Shown here one piece after another: positions 35,447-47,624 of a DNA stretch of 64,000 nt (positions within the stretch are counted from its first letter, which is position 1; each line of letters begins with the position of its first letter). The stretch is from Chinchilla lanigera. Lineage: Eukaryota; Chordata; Mammalia; Rodentia; Chinchillidae. Made by a program: the position numbers and the translations under genes. The stretch lies in the NCBI RefSeq assembly GCF_000276665.1, contig NW_004955423.1, positions 9,683,821 to 9,747,820 of the forward strand, in the 5' to 3' direction. The notes below the pieces were generated by a model. It was not told the DNA's origin, did not search any database, and was given only the letters and a program-made list of their open reading frames with translations.

Positions 35447-36455
35447 TGGGAAAATGTAATTTTTATACAAAACTTAATGATTGTTTATAATAACAAAGGC
35501 GGAGCAATTATTAATATGGAATCCACTTTCTCACCTTGAAGACTGATATATTATCAACTATCTAAAAACATTTTTACAATCACACCCCACAGTTTGTATC
35601 TGTGGTTTCTCCATAACCCCGAAAATAATACATAGCAATAAATCCCAAAATACATAGCAACCTAAAAGTGGATTAAACTCTTGTTAAATATTATAATATT
35701 GTTAAATATTTATAATATTCAAGAGACTTATCCTGCCCTAAAATGTCCAAGTGCTTAACACAATAATCACCCCTTATCAATTAAATAAACCACCATTTAG
35801 TTCCATTTCACCCAGTTATATCTTAAACAACAGTATTAACTTGACTGCCATTTTTCAGCACTGCAAGTCCCTTCTTAACTCTAGGCTTCTGCACATAAAA
35901 TGTTCCACTTTGGTTCAAAATCAGACATGAGAGATAACACATGAGCAGAATTAGGACTTCTCACTGGTTCCATCTATTCACTGGAACCTGTGCATAATGT
36001 TTCAATTAAGGTTACTAATTAATGACCTTAAAACAGAGTCAACTGGATTACTGATCACATTCACTCTTAAAAGTGGAGAACTTTCTCCAGCTGGAAGCTG
36101 TAGAAAAATGGCAAGAAGCCATCAAATTCCAAAAAGAAGAATTCAAAGCACATTTGCTGGCTTTTGAGATATTAGTGCTGATGAACAAGCAACACAGAAA
36201 GGCTTCTGAAGCTAAGGGAAGCCCCTAAATGACAACCAGCAAGGAAATAGAGACCACAATCCTATCAAACACACACAAAATAAAAACCTGGATTCTGTAA
36301 AAAATATAAATATACTTTGAAGTAGATTCATTCCCAGAAACTCCAGGTAAGAGCCTGTCAGAATCCTGACCTACAGAATTGTGAGATAAAAACAGTACTC
36401 TTTTAAATCACTGTTTATGATAATTTCCTATGAAATAGAAAACAAATAAAAGCTT

Positions 36456-36604
36456 TAGCCAGGTGTGGTGGCACATGCCTATAATTCTAGCACTTGGGAG
36501 GCTGAGGCAGAGAACTTGGGAGTTCAAGACCAGCCTGGGCTACAAAGTGAGCTCAAGGCCAGCCTGAACTACATACTGAGACCCTGTTCCAAAAAAAAAA
36601 AAAA
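36456..36604 (+). mobile_element. B1 SINE with internal duplication
   Basis: Forward B1: agccaggtgtggtggcacat, cttgggaggctgaggcag, duplicated caagaccagcctgg/caaggccagcctga, then a terminal A run. The forward orientation makes it easy to recognise. Confidence 0.94.
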
Positions 36605-36617
36605 GAATAGAGTTTCG

Positions 36618-36699
36618 AGGCTGGGGAAATAGCTCAGAGGCACAGAGCCTGCTTGGCAAGCACAAGGTCCTGAGTTCGATTCTCAGTACCTAAAAAAAC
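36618..36699 (+). mobile_element. ID-like tRNA SINE
   Basis: Forward copy: gaggctggggaaatagctca, then ggtcctgagttcgattctca. It lies 14 bases after the B1 tail, in the same direction. A composite B1-ID unit is possible, but two separate insertions are as likely. Confidence 0.92.
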
Positions 36700-36708
36700 C
36701 CCTTTAAA

Positions 36709-37055
36709 TGTTTATGGGGAGCCACTTCAGGATTGCTTTGAAGCCTGGAGCGCCTGAGGACATGTGCTGACATGACCCCACTATCTAGTGCAGGCACTCA
36801 GTGGAATACGCTTATATAACTATGACTTAGCACAGGAACTACACACACATGACATGGTTAAGTAAGTATACAAGAATGTAAATGTGTGACAACAACACAT
36901 ATAAGGGCTGGACACTAAGATGCTTGCTGTTGTTGCTGATGTCTCTTTCACGTGGTTTCTTTGGGGACCACACCAGCAAAATACTCCTTCAGGCGCCCCA
37001 TCCCAACAATGTTAAAGTGACAGGGGCAGGAAACGTGACATTATGTTTCAAAATA
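36709..37055 (+). mobile_element. Possible LTR fragment with TATA-like box
   Basis: It starts tgtttatggggagccacttc, includes cttatataacta near 36810, and resembles rodent endogenous-retrovirus LTR text. I find no clear target duplication or 3' end, so the family and limits are uncertain. Confidence 0.35.
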
Positions 37056-37227
37056 CATAAAATATGGAAATATGCAGTGCCTAATCATAAGTTTCTTAAA
37101 TACAAAACTCTTTTAATGTTTTTCTCACACTTAAAGCCGTTACAACTGATAAAAACATTCTCATTAACCTATGACCCATAAGCCAACATAATAGCCAGGC
37201 AGCCCAACTAAATACCCATGAGGAGGC

Positions 37228-37403
37228 TCTCTAAATACAGTTAAGTCCCCAACTTACAAACATCCATGTTGTGAGCTTTCACAAGTACACTACGTAAGAC
37301 TCACAGGTATAGTGTGTAAGATTTGTTTGTCACATTACGAACAAATCTGACTTAAGAACATTCTCCCAGGATGAAACTTGTTTGTAAGTCAGGGACTTAT
37401 TGT
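37228..37403. mobile_element. MITE-like palindromic DNA transposon
   Basis: The left end ttaagtccccaacttacaaa and the right end gtttgtaagtcagggactta are inverted repeats of each other with a few mismatches, giving a ~175-base hairpin. Pogo/Tigger-derived MITEs have this form, and a TA precedes the left end. Confidence 0.72.
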
Positions 37404-37409
37404 GCTTCC

Positions 37410-39440
37410 AAAACTGTAATATAGATTTAATGCAATCTCAATCAGCATACCAATAACATTCCTTAAAGAACTGGAGAAAGCAATCCTAAAATTTATATGG
37501 AACCAAAAGAGACCTAGAATGGCAAAAGCAATTCTAGGCAACAAAGACAAGATTGGAGTGGGGGTAACAATCTCAGACCTTAAGTTATACTACAAAGCTA
37601 CAGTAATATAAACAGCATGGTACTGGCAAAGAAAAAAACACAGACTCATTGATCAGTGGGACAGAACAGAAGAAAAGAAACAACTGCAGGCACACTGAGC
37701 TATGTAATTTTTGACAAGTGCCCAAATCCCTTCACTGGAGGAAAGAGAGCCTCTTTAACAAATGGTGCCGGGAAAACTGGCTATCCATATCTAAAGGCTG
37801 AAGCTAAACCCATAAAACTCACTATGCACTAAATTAAAACAAGATGGATCAAAGATCTAAATACTAGAACAGAAACAAGCTGCTGGAAGACAAAAAGTAA
37901 AATTGTTTATGACATATGTGTAGGCAAAGATTTTGAGAACAAAACCCCAGTTGCACAAAAATAATACCAAGAATCAACAAATGGGGTCACATCAAATTAA
38001 AAATCTTCTGCACAGCAAAGGAAACCACTAACAGAATTAAAGAGATAACCTACAGAATGGGGTAAGCAAATTTTGGCAACTACTCCTCAAAGGACTAATA
38101 TCTAGAATACGTAAAGAACTCAAAAAAAGTAAACCTCTGAGATTTAAAGATGTAATTTAAAAATAGGCACCTGAAGTGAAAAAAATACTTCTCAGATGAA
38201 GAAATACAAATGGCCAATAATTATATGAAAAAAATGTTCAATATCACTTGCCATTTGAGAAATGTAAATTAAAACAACATTGAGATTCCATCTTACTCCA
38301 GAAAGAATGGCTATCATCAAGGAATCAACAAATAACAAATGCTGGTGAGGCTCTGGAGAGAAAGGAAATCTTCTCCACTGTTGGTGGGACTATAAACTGA
38401 CACAACCACTATGGAAATCAGTACGGAATTCCTCAATAAACTGAAAATAAAAATTCCCTTTGACCCAGCTATTGCCCATCTAGATATCTTCTCAAAATAG
38501 TTAAAGACATCTGTTATGGTTTGTGTCTGCATGTATCCCCAAAGCCTCATGCAGTCATGGGGGCAGGCTTCTAGAATTTATGATCCATCCATGATCTAAT
38601 GCTGGGATTATGGGTGTGAGTGCTACACCCACCCTAGGATAGGTAGTTTAGCATATGTAAGGGAGAGAAAGAGGCTGCTTGCTGACCTGCCTCCCTTTTG
38701 CTCTTGTTGCCTTTGCAGTTTTCTGCCCCCATGAACATTTGCCCTCTGCCATGTGCCACTCTGCCTTGGAGCCAGCCAAGTATGAACTGAAACCTCCACA
38801 AACTGTAAGCTAAATAAACCTTTCTTTCCCTAATTCTGGGCGTTGGGTATTTTGTCTCAGCAACAAGAGAAAAGTAATGAAGACAACATCATACCACAGT
38901 GATGTATGAATATTCATTTATAGCAGCACAATTTACAATAGCTAAATCTTGGAAATAGCCTAAATATCCATCAACAGGTGAACAGATTTAAAAAATGGTA
39001 TTGATACACAGTGGAGTACTACTCTGCCATATAAAAGCATAACTTGAATCATTTGTAGAAAAATGGATACACTTTGAGACCATAATGTTAAGTGAAGTAA
39101 TTCAAGACACAGAAGCTTAAAAACTCAACGTATGTAAGTACAAAATAACATAGGAAAAAAGAGGAAAAACAAAAGATACTGTAACCCAGTGTGGACAATT
39201 TATCTAAAAGTGTACCTTGATTTAGTACAATTGTCTTACATGTTTTATATGCTCTTTAAACAATTACTCTGGTTTTTAGTCTGTATATATGATAATTAAC
39301 TTTATAAGGTCTTATAAAATGAATAAATGAATCTGATACTGGGAAAATAAAAGGAGGATAGAGGGAAGGGGGAAAAAAGGGAGCATAATCATTATGTACA
39401 ACAAACTTAATAATAAAGGTGGAAAAATAAAATGCTAAAA
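37410..39440 (+). mobile_element. L1 fragment (ORF2 3' half to 3'UTR) with a nested LTR
   Basis: L1 text runs from gcaatctcaatcagcatacc through ggatggcaaaa-like blocks to the 3'UTR near 39440. The LTR at 38512-38885 sits inside. The ORF is interrupted by stops and is dead. Confidence 0.9.
38512..38885 (+). mobile_element. MaLR-like solo LTR with 5-bp target duplication
   Basis: The 374-base element starts TGTTATGGTTTGTGTCTGC, ends AATGAAGACA and has AATAAA near 38813. Perfect acatc repeats at 38507-38511 and 38886-38890 flank it, and L1 continues across it. It is a reference copy for the related LTRs at 7056, 39610, 50714 and 52569. Confidence 0.9.
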
Positions 39441-39609
39441 TAAACCCTCACATTATTGTGCTAACCACACTATAAGATGTTACATGTTTACACTTTTAAC
39501 CCTACATGAGAATCTCTGAGATTCTCACATCATCTTGTACTTTCAGAATCCAACATAATGGCAATCACATATCATTTAAAAATGTTTCTGAATTAATTTC
39601 ATAGATATC

Positions 39610-39998
39610 TGTCTTGGTTACTTTTCTCTTGTTCCTGAGACAAAATTCCTGACACGCCAAATTAAGGAAGGAAAGGTTTATTTAGCTCACAGTTTGTGGA
39701 GGTTTCAGTCCGTAATCAGCTGGCTGCACGGTAGGGTGGCACATGGCAAAGGGGCAGCCATTCATGGCAGCAGAAGACACCAAAAGCAGCAAGAGCAAAA
39801 TAGAAGCAAGCCTCTTTCCCTCCCTTACACTGTATGCAGGCTGCCCACCCCAGGGCAGGTGCAGCACTCACACTGCCAATCCCAGCACTAGACAATGAAT
39901 CAATCAGAAACTCTATTCAGCCAGCTATAAAAGCCCACCCCCGCCTGACCACATGAGGCTCTGGGAGGACATCAGACACAAACCTTACCGTGATAGCT
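39610..39998 (-). mobile_element. MaLR-like solo LTR, reverse
   Basis: It reads tgtcttggttacttttctct, ggtttatttagctcac, ggtttcagtccgtaatcagc in reverse of the 38512 copy. The ORFs inside it are repeat sequence, not genes. The right end is approximate. Confidence 0.82.
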
Positions 39999-40261
39999 CT
40001 TTTATATGAGTTTTGGGTATCTCAAGTCAAAAATGTGTCAGACAGAAATACAGAGCCTTTATTAGGTTACTGTGTATTACAAATATTTCTGCACTACTTT
40101 AAGGAACTATGCCTTTCCATCATTTTCAATTTCTTTATTTTAGTTTAATATTTGATATACAACAGTAAGAAATTATAAAACTTATTGGGTAGAATATTTT
40201 GGAATCTACTTATAAAATATATTAGATCATGTAATACATTTTCAGTGGTTTAAGACTGGTG

Positions 40262-40430
40262 ATTATAACGCAATTTATTATACGTCAGGCATTATTTCAA
40301 GTGTTTTACATAAAGTAATGAATTCATTCCTTACAACAATCTACCTTTAAATGAGGTATTATTATTCCATTTTCCAGAGGCACTAAGAGGTTAAGTATCT
40401 TACAAAAAGTTACAAAATTGTAATATCCTA
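40262..40430 (-). mobile_element. MIR SINE fossil
   Basis: Reverse MIR core: gtcaggcattatttcaagtg, ttacaacaatctacc, tattccattttccagaggc, agaggttaagtatctta. These are ancient and diverged. Confidence 0.78.
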
Positions 40431-40434
40431 TAAA

Positions 40435-43400
40435 GTATTTTTATTCCTTGTTCCTATAATCCTCCAAGAAGTATATCAAATTTCTTTTAAATAAATTGTA
40501 TTTTAAAAGCCTTTCCCCCAAGTTCTTTATAACTAAGAAATACTTTGAACATGCAAAAATACAATAAAGTGTCACAAAATCAGGAATATAAAGTTCTGAC
40601 GTTTTGTTAACATGCAAATGGTTTCTTTTATTTTGTAGCTCAGGAAGTGATCACTGAACCCAACACTTTTTCTTATGAGATTGGCAACAATTTAGTACCT
40701 TTCATTTCTATTTCACTCTTAAAATAATTTTACGTTGTGATAAAAAGCTAACAAACTTGATACCATGTTTAAGTAATGTATTTTTATTAGTGTATGTTTG
40801 TGATCCATAGCAATTACATTCATCTTGGAGAATTGGTACATATACATATTACATCTTAATCATTTTTACTTCCCATTCCTCTCTCTGCCCCCCTCTGTTT
40901 CAATATCAAGAAATACCTGAAAAATTTAGTATTGTGGAAAACTCAAATAAGTGGCTATAACTATGTACTATACAGCAAACCACTATTACCATGTGATATC
41001 ATATATCAATAACCTCTAAAAGCATTTTATAACTGAGAAATAAATATAAGCCTAAGGCAAGGCCTATGTTATAGCTTAAACTGACTTCATTTAAAATCGC
41101 TCAGCCCCCAAATAAATGATCAATGCCAAATGTGGCAGGAATAGATATTCTTAGCTCACTGCGGTTTTATATATGGATTCAACCAGAAGGTGGCAGAGTG
41201 GGGCTGTTAAGGCTACATACATAAGGTCAGAATAATCTTTTAGTTTCATCACATTATGTTTGGGAATTATATGAAAAACAATTTTAGGTTTTTATACAAA
41301 TAACAATGTAGTAGAAATATGCAAGAACATTATTTCATATTTATAAATCAAACTATAAAATTCTCACGTAGACAACCATCCCAAGGGACTAATCCCCATT
41401 CTCCCTCTCATATATGTACTATGTAACTCTACCAAAAAAAGTCCTCCATATCACTTCAATATTGCATTCAAATTTACTGATTATTTAATGGAAAATTACT
41501 AGCAAATGTTGCATTATATAATACTTAATTTGGTAAAGTTAGTAACAGTTACTATAATATTGGCAAGGTGACAGAAAAGTCGTTTTTACGTTGACTTTGT
41601 TTAAAGAGGTTCAGAAACTATGGTTTAATATTATTGCTCTTCATATTTCACTTGTTTATAATGGATCCACTGATTATGCATACCTTGTACCTACTAAAAT
41701 ACATAAACCCTAAAATAATTTGCTTAACTGAGTACAAAATTTCCAAGAGAAAACTGAAAAGTAAAAGTACATAATTAAACAACACCAAACTCTAAATAGC
41801 TCTTTTGGATTATCCACCAGGTGACCAGACCTCTCAAACTAAAAACAGTATGTGGTAACTGTCCTCAGGTATGGACTGAGCCACCTACTCAGACAAACTA
41901 AGAGATTATAAATCCCTATCTACCAACATTAGCTCATTTACATCAGAGGGAGAAGGTGAGGCCAAGAGTTGTTGAGTGATTTGTAAGGGCTGCAGCACTA
42001 TCTAGGGAAAGAAGTATTTCCATCTAGTCTTACACTGAGGGGCTTCAAGGGAACCCGTTTGAGATTTGACACATACTCTATTCACTACAGTCCACGAGTT
42101 AGGGGCTGTTTGAGGGACTTAATATACCAGATGTAAAGGTACTAAGTAGATGATAAAAATACCTCTGCCCAGTGGTAGAGCAAAAAGTTTCTCCAGAGAG
42201 AGCTCCATTTGCAATAGCAGGGGGAAATACATCCATTTCTCACTAACCACAAAAAAGGAGTGTAGGCAGCCAGAGCAGAGGTATTGTATTCCCTCACAAA
42301 GGGAACTGAAATAAGAAGTCCATAGCAGATTTATTGAGAAAATTAATAAGCTTTCAGGACTAAAGTGCAGGGGAAGCTTCTAACCCCTTGGAAGAGACTT
42401 TAGCATTATGCTTACAGTGATCTATGCTTCTGTAAGATTTACAAATATATGATATTAACTAAATTGGTAAAAATTGCTGTCACTTTTCACTCCTTCATAC
42501 TTTTTCCTGTGTCAGGGGCTAATGAAGTGGCTGCAGGCATTTTGGAGATTTTGCTAAGGGGAAAATGAGACAGAAATAGACAATCTTAGCTGTAAGTGGA
42601 AAACTCTGGAATCTTTCAATAAAAAGGTATAAAATTATAGACCCCTGATTGGAACTTTAAGGAGGAATACCTAACTTACATGTGCAAAAACCAAAAGAAA
42701 ATATCTAGAGAAAAATGTAACAAAATATCAGATTATAAAGATGAGCCGTAAAAATCAATAAAAATATTCCTGCATAGAAAAATGAACCATAACAAAAAAT
42801 ATGCAGGCCATTGAAAAGCACAAAATGATTAAAAGGGGAAAATTCCACTCAGAATAAAAATATTTTGATTGTTTCATAATGTAATTAATGGAGAGAATAT
42901 GAACATGTTAGAAAAAGATTTTTTAAATCTTGATGATTAACACAAAGTACTAACAATAATAAAGATACATAAAATTCATAATGGCCTGTAGGAGAGTAAT
43001 GGAAATGTTATTAGTAAATACTAGTACTCAAAAATTATTTAAGATTAGATATTGGTAAGAAGACCTGAAATATTATAGCTCATATACAAAAGAAACTTGC
43101 CTGAGATCAGTAAATAGTGTTTCTTCAACCACAAGAATATACCTTGAAACCAGATGGTGGAAACGAGGTGGTAGACTTCATTGTTTTATTTCATTAAATC
43201 TAACATTATCAGTGCAAGTATTATTTTATGTATCAAAAAGAAAAAAGTCTAACAATTATTATGTGCTATATTAAATTTTAATTTTTATTTATTAGGAAAA
43301 CTATTTTAGAATTTAAGACATTTAGAATTTAACACTTTTTTATGTTATGTCTTCTATACACATTTCATGAAAAAACAAGAAAAAAGGTTTAGAAATTTCT

Positions 43401-43795
43401 AAAATTCTTCACAAAGACTAATGCCTCCAAATCATTTTTTTGTTTGACTTATCATCATTGTTGGGTTTTTACATAATTGTCTTTTATGATACAGAACATA
43501 CTGGGGATATTTAAGTATCTCTTCAAGTCCTCTTCTACTATCTCCTATATTTTCCTCTAACCTGCTGATACCCATCTTCAAGAGTATGCATGCAACAAAG
43601 AAAATATGTCACAAGAACTGCCTGAGAGACCAAGATTACAAGACGCCACCAAATTTAGGAAGCATGCTAGTGTCAGAGACAGAAAATGTGAAAAAAGTAT
43701 TTATGTAGAATTAATGAAATACAGTATATTTAATTATCCGCCTGAAACACTTTTGTTTTAGCCCCTGAAACTTTGAACTCTAATGGTTTAGAAAT
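40435..43795. other. PRKACB intron, mostly unassigned AT-rich sequence
   Basis: I see no gene. The A-rich stretch at 42600-43080 could be a very old L1 or HAL1-like remnant, but I cannot support this. The rest is unique or unrecognised. Confidence 0.45.
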
Positions 43796-43809
43796 TTCAC
43801 TTAGCACCC

Positions 43810-44031
43810 ATGGAAGGGGTGCTTCAACCAAACAGACCTAACAATGAATACCTTGAACTAAGTGAAACAGAGTGCCACCTGGGCACCCTGGTCTCATTTC
43901 ACTGCAATAACAGGCAAAAATGGGGCAATATCATTGTTTGGGCAATTAATCCTGGGTGTGACTTAGATACAGTTTCCTGCCATAAAGTGGAGTCAGAGAG
44001 GAATGGATATCCTGTGAGTACTTTCCTGTAA
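43810..44031 (+). other. Unassigned 73-codon open frame
   Basis: An open frame starting MEGVLQPNRPNNEY is followed by a donor-like gtgagta at 44013. I do not recognise the peptide and no partner exon is visible. It is more likely part of an unknown old repeat or chance. Confidence 0.2.
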
Positions 44032-44077
44032 TTTCCATATATACTAAGGGATAAAAACAGACTTCAGCAACCTAACA

Positions 44078-44412
44078 CAGATGGCCCCTGACATATTATT
44101 CAACTTATGGTTTCTGAGCTTTACAATAGTACAGAAACAATACAAAGAAACTGCATTATGAATTTTAAATTTCCATCTCTTCCCAGGCTAGCAATACACA
44201 ACAGGATACTCTCCTGAGATGCTGGGCAGTGGTGCAAGCCCCAGCTCCCAATATGTCACGTGATAATCTGGGTAAACAAATGACTCTCTGCCACATGCTG
44301 CACTGCTAAACTGCGACGTCTGATGTCTGGTAGACTAGTTGTATTAAACGCATTTTCCCACTTACAGTATTTTCAACTTACAGTGTGTTTACAAGGCTGT
44401 AACCTCATCATA
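44078..44412 (+). mobile_element. MARNA-like mariner fossil
   Basis: It resembles the MARNA consensus: gatggcccctgacatattat, aatttccatctcttcccagg, gagatgctgggcagtggtgc, gtattaaacgcattttccca, ttttcaacttacagtg, gtaacctcatcataag. Terminal regions are roughly inverted, as in mariner-derived MITEs. It is non-coding. Confidence 0.78.
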
Positions 44413-44414
44413 AG

Positions 44415-45865
44415 CCTTTGAGCACACGTAAAGAAAACAAAAGTCTCAATTGATTCAGGAAGGATGGTTTGGACTAATGCCATGAAAAAGCAGTTTATAC
44501 TCTGGAAGCAGGAGCATGAAGTAAGCAATAAAGTTATAAATGTCTCCCCAGTAATTTTACCTATGGGGTGATTGCAGAAATTAACTTTATAATTTAGTAG
44601 GAGGACTACAGAACTCAAGGTGATATTATGCCTAAGTGACATGAGTGACTATCATCCAGAAATTGATTCAAGGAGAAATTCTGGAACTCTCCTTTTGGTT
44701 AAAAGTTGAGTGTATTTTCATTTATATGAAAGACAGTAGCTAGCATTATGTAAGGCACATTGTGATTGCTCTTATGGTTTGGAACCATCAGTAGAAGGGT
44801 ATAAAGAAGTGTTAAGTGGCCAAAAAGAGTGAATGACATTCAGTGCCACAAAATGGCTCATTCTGCACATTTCCCATTCCTCTCTGTAATACTACAAGGG
44901 CCTGGAAAGCTATAAAATATGCCTCCTACACTCCCTGTTCCTACAGTCTTATATCTATGATATTGAGAATGTACATTTTGCAAGCAAGGTCATAGAAATG
45001 TTTTCCCAGAAGACGGATTTCAATGACTTCCAGTTTTAGCTTCTGAACAATGACATCACCATCATATCAGTACTATAAGAAAGACGAAGAGATGAAAGAG
45101 GCAGAAACACAGGGAGAAAGGAAGAGACATAAATTAATGGTCATTTGAGGTCCTAGATACTGCAAACCCCCAAAGTCCATTTTAACACTTGAACTTTGAA
45201 ATTATTTTAGAAAATTACTCCCCTTTCTGTTTCAATCAATCTGGATCAGGTTTTTGCCACTTGAAACTGAAAGAAACTTAAGTATAGATTCAAAAAACAG
45301 GAATACAGGTAATCTTTAGATTCTCCTACTTACATAAACTGCTTTCTGCAAATAAGCTTATGTTTTTAAGAGCTGCTAGATAATGAAAGGAATGACTTCT
45401 CACTTCAACTGAAGGAAGTGGTATGAAAACCAGACAAATTTAATGTGAAGATTATTGTTGAATAAGAGATGGAGAATGGCAAGGGTCACATGTGGCTATA
45501 AAAAGTTTAAATATTTTCCTCTGGAAGGCTTACTACAACCTTGTAGACCTTGCCAATAAAAATATGGTGATCCTTAAGATCCCTTTGTAGAATCCTAGGT
45601 TTCCCTGCTGCAGTCACTGACACTGTTCTGAAGTCAGTGACTTTAAAGGGCAGTTGTATTTTCTTGCTGCTGTCCTCAGGTCTGCTTTGGGCTCACACTT
45701 ACCACTGCCATTGTTTTGGGGTTTTTTTCTCCTTCACTTCACAGCTTTACATTAGGTAACCAAAAAATGATGTTTTTTAATGTATTTGTTTCTTGGATTT
45801 TATTTTTTTCCTCTTGTTCTCCATAGCCAGAGGTACCACTATTAATATTTTAAAATATTTGCTTT
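44415..45865. other. PRKACB intron, nothing recognised
   Basis: No repeat, exon or regulatory element could be supported here. Confidence 0.5.
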
Positions 45866-45869
45866 GAGT

Positions 45870-46290
45870 GGATTTTTGTTTATACTTTTAAAATTTATAT
45901 AACTTTAACTATGACTTTTTTTGGAAATTAGAATACCACAGACAATACTAACAGCCCTCCTGATTATTACCCCTACCCTGATTCTTTTAATCTACTTCCT
46001 AGAAGCAACCACTATTCTACATTGGCCTGCAGTCCTCAAATCTTTTATGCTACACACACACAGTTACACAGAAAATATATACAGTACTGCTGTCTTTTAA
46101 AAAATATATGAATGATGTCATGCTTTATCCTTTTGTGAATTCCTTTTATTTTTAATAATGTAGAATATTTTTAAACCTGCTTTTCTATTGATGGCCTTTT
46201 AGGTTAGTTGCAGTTACCACTATTATAACTAATTTGGCAATATACATCATGCACCCCTTGTTTCCATTTTATTTCTCTTAATGTCATGAT
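45870..46290 (-). mobile_element. Old L1-like fragment, reverse orientation
   Basis: Weak resemblance to reverse L1M text (tagaagcaaccactattcta, gtagaatatttttaaacctg, taggttagttgcagttacca). Limits and subfamily are uncertain. Confidence 0.45.
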
Positions 46291-46369
46291 ATACCTCTAG
46301 CCATGATTTTTCCAGGTATTCTCCACACAAATGCTGGTCTATAATCTCAGGCTGTGCTAATACTTATAA

Positions 46370-46508
46370 AGAAGCCAAGCATAGCGGCACACATGTAATT
46401 CCAGCACTCTGGGAGGCTGAGCCCAGCCTGTGCAAGTTAGTGAGAGCTTATCTCAAAATATGGGCTGGGGGTACAGTGGAAAGGTACTCAGGAAAAAAAA
46501 AAAAAAAA
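46370..46508 (+). mobile_element. B1 plus ID-like SINE remnants ending at the gap
   Basis: The B1 start agccaagcatagcggcacac and cactctgggaggctga are followed by a shortened body and a tRNA-SINE-like gggctgggggtacagtggaa, then an A run that meets the gap. Confidence 0.7.
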
Positions 46509-46608
46509 NNNNNNNNNNNNNNNNNNNNNNNNNNNNNNNNNNNNNNNNNNNNNNNNNNNNNNNNNNNNNNNNNNNNNNNNNNNNNNNNNNNNNNNNNNNN
46601 NNNNNNNN
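46509..46608. other. Assembly gap of exactly 100 N
   Basis: One hundred N bases, a conventional placeholder for a gap of unknown size. It begins at an A run and ends in an AT-rich (TA)n-like stretch, so the missing piece is likely low-complexity or a SINE tail. Confidence 0.98.
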
Positions 46609-46639
46609 ATATTTTATACATATATATACATATAGTCTA

Positions 46640-47620
46640 GCTATTAAGTATTTTAGTTTATTGAGTTGAAATTTATGTACCATAAAATTCATCGAAATAT
46701 ATAAATCAGTGATTTAAGTACATTTAGAGTTGTGCAATCATTACTACTACTTAATTTTAGAGAACATTCTCCTATCACCACTGCCAAAATAAAAAAAAAA
46801 CTCATGCCTATTCACAGTCACTCCTACTTCTACTTCTCTCATTAATTAACCTTTTGTCTCTACAAATTTATCTTTCCTTTTTATGTTAGTAAAATCACAC
46901 AATATATGGTCATCTGCATCTCATTTCTTCCATTTGTCACATTCTTTGGGGTTTACCCATGGTGTAGCATGTTTCAATATTCTGTCCCTTTTTATTGCTG
47001 AATGGTATTCCATGGGATGGGTATGCCATATGCTGCTTACCTGTCCGTTCAGCAGTTTCTACTTTACTGCTATTATGAATAATAGTGCTACAAATATTAA
47101 TGTACAAATTTTGTGTAGACATGTTTTTAGTTTTCTTGAATACATTCCCAAAAGTGAAACTACTGGATATAGTAATTCAATCTCTAGTGTTCTGAGAAAT
47201 TTGTTTCCAAAGTACCTCCATCATTTCATATTTCCAACAGCAATGCGTGGATTTGCATTCATATCCTCATCAATATATGTCTCTTATCAGGGGGTTACAT
47301 GCTTCTTTTATCACATGTATAGGTGCTTCTATTCAGAAGATGCCTAAAAGGCAGATTCTTGGATCATATTTTATTCCCATTTTCAATTTATTTGATATAA
47401 CCAAACTATCTCAGAAGTGTGTAACCCAATTTACGTACAATACACTTGTCATATACGATACTGTGTGACTTGTTCATCTTTGCTAATCTGAATTAAAAAG
47501 GCATTTTTAAAAAATTACATTTCACTGATTAGAAGTACAGTGAACTATGTTTTCATATATCAATTGATCAACTGAATTTCATTTTCAGAGTATAGCTATT
47601 CATATTTTTTCCTATGGTTT
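46640..47620 (-). mobile_element. Old L1 fragment, reverse orientation
   Basis: Reverse L1M text: tattccatgggatgggtatg, ttcagcagtttctactttactg, aacagcaatgcgtggatttg, tatcctcatcaatatatgtc. The 154-codon plus-strand frame across it is an accident of the repeat. Confidence 0.75.
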
Positions 47621-47624
47621 TCTT

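Noticed and set aside
46430..46692. Frames running across the N gap
   Set aside because: Their central residues are undefined, so they have no coding value.
46883..47347. 154-codon plus-strand frame
   Set aside because: It lies in reverse-oriented L1 sequence and has no protein resemblance; open by chance.
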